A stretch of 64,000 nucleotides of DNA from Ascochyta rabiei (taxonomy: Eukaryota; Ascomycota; Dothideomycetes; Pleosporales; Didymellaceae), in contig NC_082419.1 in the NCBI RefSeq assembly GCF_004011695.2, forward strand, positions 930,001 to 994,000, written 5' to 3'. The notes under the pieces were generated by a model. That model was not told the origin of the DNA and did not search any database. It worked only from the letters and a program-made list of their open reading frames with translations. A program made the translations under genes and the position numbers. Of this stretch, positions 61,302 through 64,000 are shown one piece after another. Position 1 is the first letter of the stretch. Each line of letters opens with the position of its first letter.

Positions 61302-62588
61302 TCATGCGCTGTATGAACTGACATAGTACTGCAACAAATGTTAGCTTATGCTTGATCGTTCAGATAGGGGATCCTACTGTCAGAACAGACTCGTCTTCAC
61401 CATTGTCGTTCGGCAGGTAGACATAAAGGATTAGAGCGTGCTCGTGGCAGAAGCCTTTGCGATATTAGCGTCTATCAGGGCCAGTTCGTGTAAGAAGCAT
61501 AATAAGCAGCCACTTACAGGCAATAACTCTTCCACCAAGTCTCCCCACGCTCATCACTTTACCCCAGTCACGGCCGTCAATCCGCACTGTCGCCCATCCC
61601 TCTTCGCTGCGTCCGTCTGCCGAGCCCAGCTGCTTCATGCGTGTACTCGGGTGGACAGCAAGCCCATTCTCGCCTCCTGCTATCTGCGCAGGGTCCAATT
61701 CCGGGTTGCTAAGATCCGTCCAGACGGAAGATATACTCATAGCGTCTGTCTTGATGCTCATCTTAAGGCAGCCGTGCATGTTCGCAGCGAGCTCAAGCCG
61801 CGTCCGGGATGTTGCTGAGCCCGATCCTGACTTTGTATCCGCAAGCGCTAGCTTTGTGAACCTGTCGCTGATGCTCTTGAGCTGCATGAGAGGCGGCAGG
61901 ATGATGTGTACATCTGGCTCGCGAGTCTGCGGCTCGTGCAGGCTAGCTACTGTATCTGGGGCAAGCACCCGTACAGGAATCTCTTGCGTAACAACGGTCT
62001 CGCGATTACCCCCAAATGCATTGTCGAAAGGTGCATCGAATCCATCTTCGTTGTTGGAGCCGGCAGTGGGGAAGGCACTGTACGAGTTCGAGGATGTGGT
62101 GGTGACAATAGTGAGGGCCAGCATAGGCATGTTGTCCTTCTTCGTAAGGCGTATCTGGGCGGATGTTGCGTTCAAGGCAGATTTGAGGGCTCGATTGAGC
62201 GAGATGAGGGGTACTTCGAGGTTGATAACATTGTTGGCAGCAGACTGCACAGATATCGTCTCGAAGATGGCGTCCTGGGTGGCGTGTTAGAAGATTTGGC
62301 GAGGTGCCAAAAAAGGTGCGCTTACAATGGATAGAACACTGTATCATGTCAGAACGGCTGCAGACACATGAGAGAATGCGTCGACTCACGCCCAGACCTG
62401 AGTGCCCTGCTCGGGGATGATGGTGAAGCATACTTGCTCCTCGCTGAGCTTCACCCATGCAAGCGGACCGAGCGAGTTGAGAGAGGCGGTGAGCTCTGCA
62501 GGATGTTAGTTGTTGGTGTGGCCGTATAGCAGGGCACGTATATACTTGTGAAGGTGGAGATGTTCTGTATCTGCGCTTTGAAGCGCAT
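61302..62588 (-). CDS. HUS1: DNA-damage checkpoint clamp subunit Hus1
   Basis: Six exons (62588-62546, 62495-62390, 62338-62326, 62274-61518, 61454-61378, 61328-61302) code 340 residues. The third exon is only 13 nt. The protein starts MRFKAQIQNISTFTKLTASL and continues VCFTIIPEQGTQVWAVLSID and INLEVPLISLNRALKSAL. A central stretch has PVRVLAPDTVASLHEP, and the C-terminal part is LGGRVIACFCHEHALILYVY, then ESVLTYYVSSYSA. These match the PCNA-like fold of Hus1/Mec3, which with Rad1 and Rad9 forms the 9-1-1 clamp loaded at damaged DNA to activate ATR signalling in the nucleus. All five introns are 49-63 nt with normal borders. The downstream gene on the same strand is separate. Confidence 0.95.
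62326..62338 (-). other. 13-nt micro-exon of HUS1
   Basis: This exon supplies the end of one Ala codon and Val-Leu-Ser-Ile between introns 62389-62339 and 62325-62275. Its inclusion rebuilds the conserved TQVWAVLSIDAIFE; skipping it would shift the frame. Confidence 0.85.
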
Positions 62589-62879
62589 CGTGCTAGCTGG
62601 TGGAGGGGAGTAAATGGGGTAGACGCGTCGCGTAAATGTTCGCGGAGTGGCTGCAAGAGCCCGAGGCAGCAACGTCATCGTCGCTTCCATCACACTTTAG
62701 GAGCATTTTCCACTTTCTCCCAACACAACTCTGATGGTTGAATCTCCCTGTTGGTCATCGGAAAATACATGAGAACCGTTTGTTCGAGAAATACATGCCT
62801 ACATTGGTCACATCCCATCCCCCTGAGCGGACGTGACAAATCGATCGCTACCAAAAGATACCTTATCAAACCGTAAATC

Positions 62880-64000
62880 TTACCACTGACTTTGTACCTG
62901 CGCATATCCTCGCTGTGGCGTTGATGGATATCCACCAGCCATCTGTGGTGCACATTTATGCTCAGGTGGCGGCGGTGCACCTTGTCCGTACCCTGCGTAA
63001 ATCTGCCCATACCCGTTCCCTGGACCCTGGTGATACATCGCTGGTTCAATACCCATCTGTCCACTCGGCTGCTGATCTTGTGCAGATGCTTGGGGTGGAT
63101 AGGGATTTTCTGGCGCATAAGTGGGTAAATTCATCATACCCTGCTGCTCGTGGCTCGCGTATCCATTCGAGCCCATTTGATTCGAGCCCATTTGCATCTG
63201 GTGCTGCCCAGATCCTTGTTCATACGCATTCTGTCCAACACCAGCAAAGGCTGCGTGTGCTGCTGCATTTGCGCTCGCGGCTCCGGAACCGTTATCAACA
63301 GGCGCTGCCTTGGTCTCATCGCCCGGTGCGCCTACAACATAGCCCCACGTCCCCTTCGTAAGCTTCTCTTGTACGAACTTGACCTTCTCTGCAATCTTGT
63401 CCGGCATTTTGCCTTTGCAGCCTTTCAATGCCCATGAGCATGCCTTGACCGTGTCTTTCCACATTTGTCTTTCACTTGAGCTGAAGGATGGGTTGCCATG
63501 CTCCTGACGTACGCGCTCGAGCACACCCATCATGAGGCCTTGGATACGGTTCGTGACATTCTCTTCGGTAATGTTCTCTTTTGGTAACAAAACATGAAAG
63601 TTGCTCTGACCGCTTACTCGCAAGCGGGATGTGCTGAAAGAGATGTCGACAGGTGCTGCGACGAAGACTTCTTTGACTGCCGCAGCTGGACTTGCTGGGC
63701 CGACCGCGAGGCGTGAAAATGCTGCAACGCCGCCACCATCTCTGGAGGTGGTATCTTTGAAGAGACAAAATGGGGCGTCTGCCAGCTGCACTGAGTGGTG
63801 TACTTCACTCTCTTTGCCCGCGGCTTCACACTCTCTCTTTCCATAACTTCGCGCATCAACGCATCGACGTGCCCAAACTTTACTCCTGGGATCAAGATGC
63901 TTCTTCACGACGCTCACAACATCCGAACCATAGCGTCTCTCACTCGCTCCTCTGAGCCGAAATGCGAATGTCACGAGCTCGTCTTGTGCCGTGTGGAGGT
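62880..64000 (-). CDS. Uncharacterised protein, 5' end beyond the window
   Basis: The minus-strand frame is open from the right edge of the window to a stop at 62880, giving at least 373 residues. No start codon is claimed; the ATG-less beginning reads ELVTFAFRLRGASERRYGSD. A first part at about residues 1-130 looks globular. The middle has basic, helical sequence (QMWKDTVKACSWALKGCKGK, AEKVKFVQEKLTKGTWG). The last 140 residues are Gln/Met/Gly/Tyr/Pro-rich and probably disordered. No catalytic motif, signal peptide or membrane helix is visible and I do not recognise the family. The stop lies 292 bases upstream of the HUS1 start, on the same strand. Confidence 0.75.
   Translation of the reverse strand, partial: LHTAQDELVTFAFRLRGASERRYGSDVVSVVKKHLDPRSKVWARRCVDARSYGKRECEAAGKESEVHHSVQLADAPFCLFKDTTSRDGGGVAAFSRLAVGPASPAAAVKEVFVAAPVDISFSTSRLRVSGQSNFHVLLPKENITEENVTNRIQGLMMGVLERVRQEHGNPSFSSSERQMWKDTVKACSWALKGCKGKMPDKIAEKVKFVQEKLTKGTWGYVVGAPGDETKAAPVDNGSGAASANAAAHAAFAGVGQNAYEQGSGQHQMQMGSNQMGSNGYASHEQQGMMNLPTYAPENPYPPQASAQDQQPSGQMGIEPAMYHQGPGNGYGQIYAGYGQGAPPPPEHKCAPQMAGGYPSTPQRGYAQVQSQW

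Overview
This window is nuclear DNA of a filamentous ascomycete (Pezizomycotina, most likely Dothideomycetes). The evidence is protein-coding genes split by many short introns of about 45-65 nt with GT..AG ends and CTAAC or CTGAC branch sites. Their products are fungal proteins: Mcx1, Atg8, a fungal-type H+-ATPase, Hda1 with an Arb2-like tail, and a Pho80-type cyclin. There are no operons and no bacterial or viral gene blocks. Exon-intron models were built by hand from the sequence, and their summed coding lengths divide evenly by three. The exact order or species cannot be named from the sequence alone.

Layout, left to right. 1-5544 has no supportable gene. 5545-7272 (+) is an intronless protein with the Spt23/Mga2-type DNA-binding region. 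8825-10759 (-) is mitochondrial ClpX (MCX1). 11398-13743 (+) is glycogen branching enzyme. 14538-17361 (+) is ATP synthase beta subunit (ATP2), with an abnormally long intron that holds a C2H2 zinc-finger reading frame. 19522-19988 (-) is ATG8. 21032-22368 (+) is coproporphyrinogen III oxidase (HEM13). 24352-25001 (-) is cytochrome c oxidase subunit IV (COX5). 27148-28363 (+) is GAPDH. 30274-33124 (+) is histone deacetylase HDA1. 34536-36192 (+) is a membrane-anchored cupredoxin-like secreted protein. 37675-39044 (+) is a Pho80-like cyclin. 40282-42755 (+) is a large uncharacterised protein. 43278-46589 (+) is the armadillo-repeat GID/CTLH subunit VID28/GID5. 46590-54326 is gene-poor and rich in tandem repeats. 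54327-57664 (+) is the plasma-membrane proton ATPase. 57665-61301 is mostly non-coding, with one possible small gene and one decayed gene. 61302-62588 (-) is the checkpoint clamp subunit HUS1. 62880-64000 (-) is an uncharacterised gene cut by the window edge.

Most genes are housekeeping. Four serve the mitochondrion and respiration (MCX1, ATP2, HEM13, COX5), two serve carbon metabolism (branching enzyme, GAPDH), and others serve autophagy, glucose-regulated ubiquitination, phosphate/cell-cycle signalling, chromatin and genome integrity. Neighbours have independent promoters; atg8/hem13 and cox5/GAPDH are divergent pairs.

The most unusual points are: the 942-nt ATP2 intron with its embedded zinc-finger frame and repeats; a 13-nt micro-exon in HUS1; a GC-AG intron in the branching enzyme gene; a pyrimidine-rich minisatellite intron in the cupredoxin gene; a three-copy tandem repeat of about 220 bp after VID28; and a candidate small spliced gene next to a frameshifted relic near 60.5-61.2 kb. 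No CRISPR array, rRNA, tRNA or intact transposable element was recognised.
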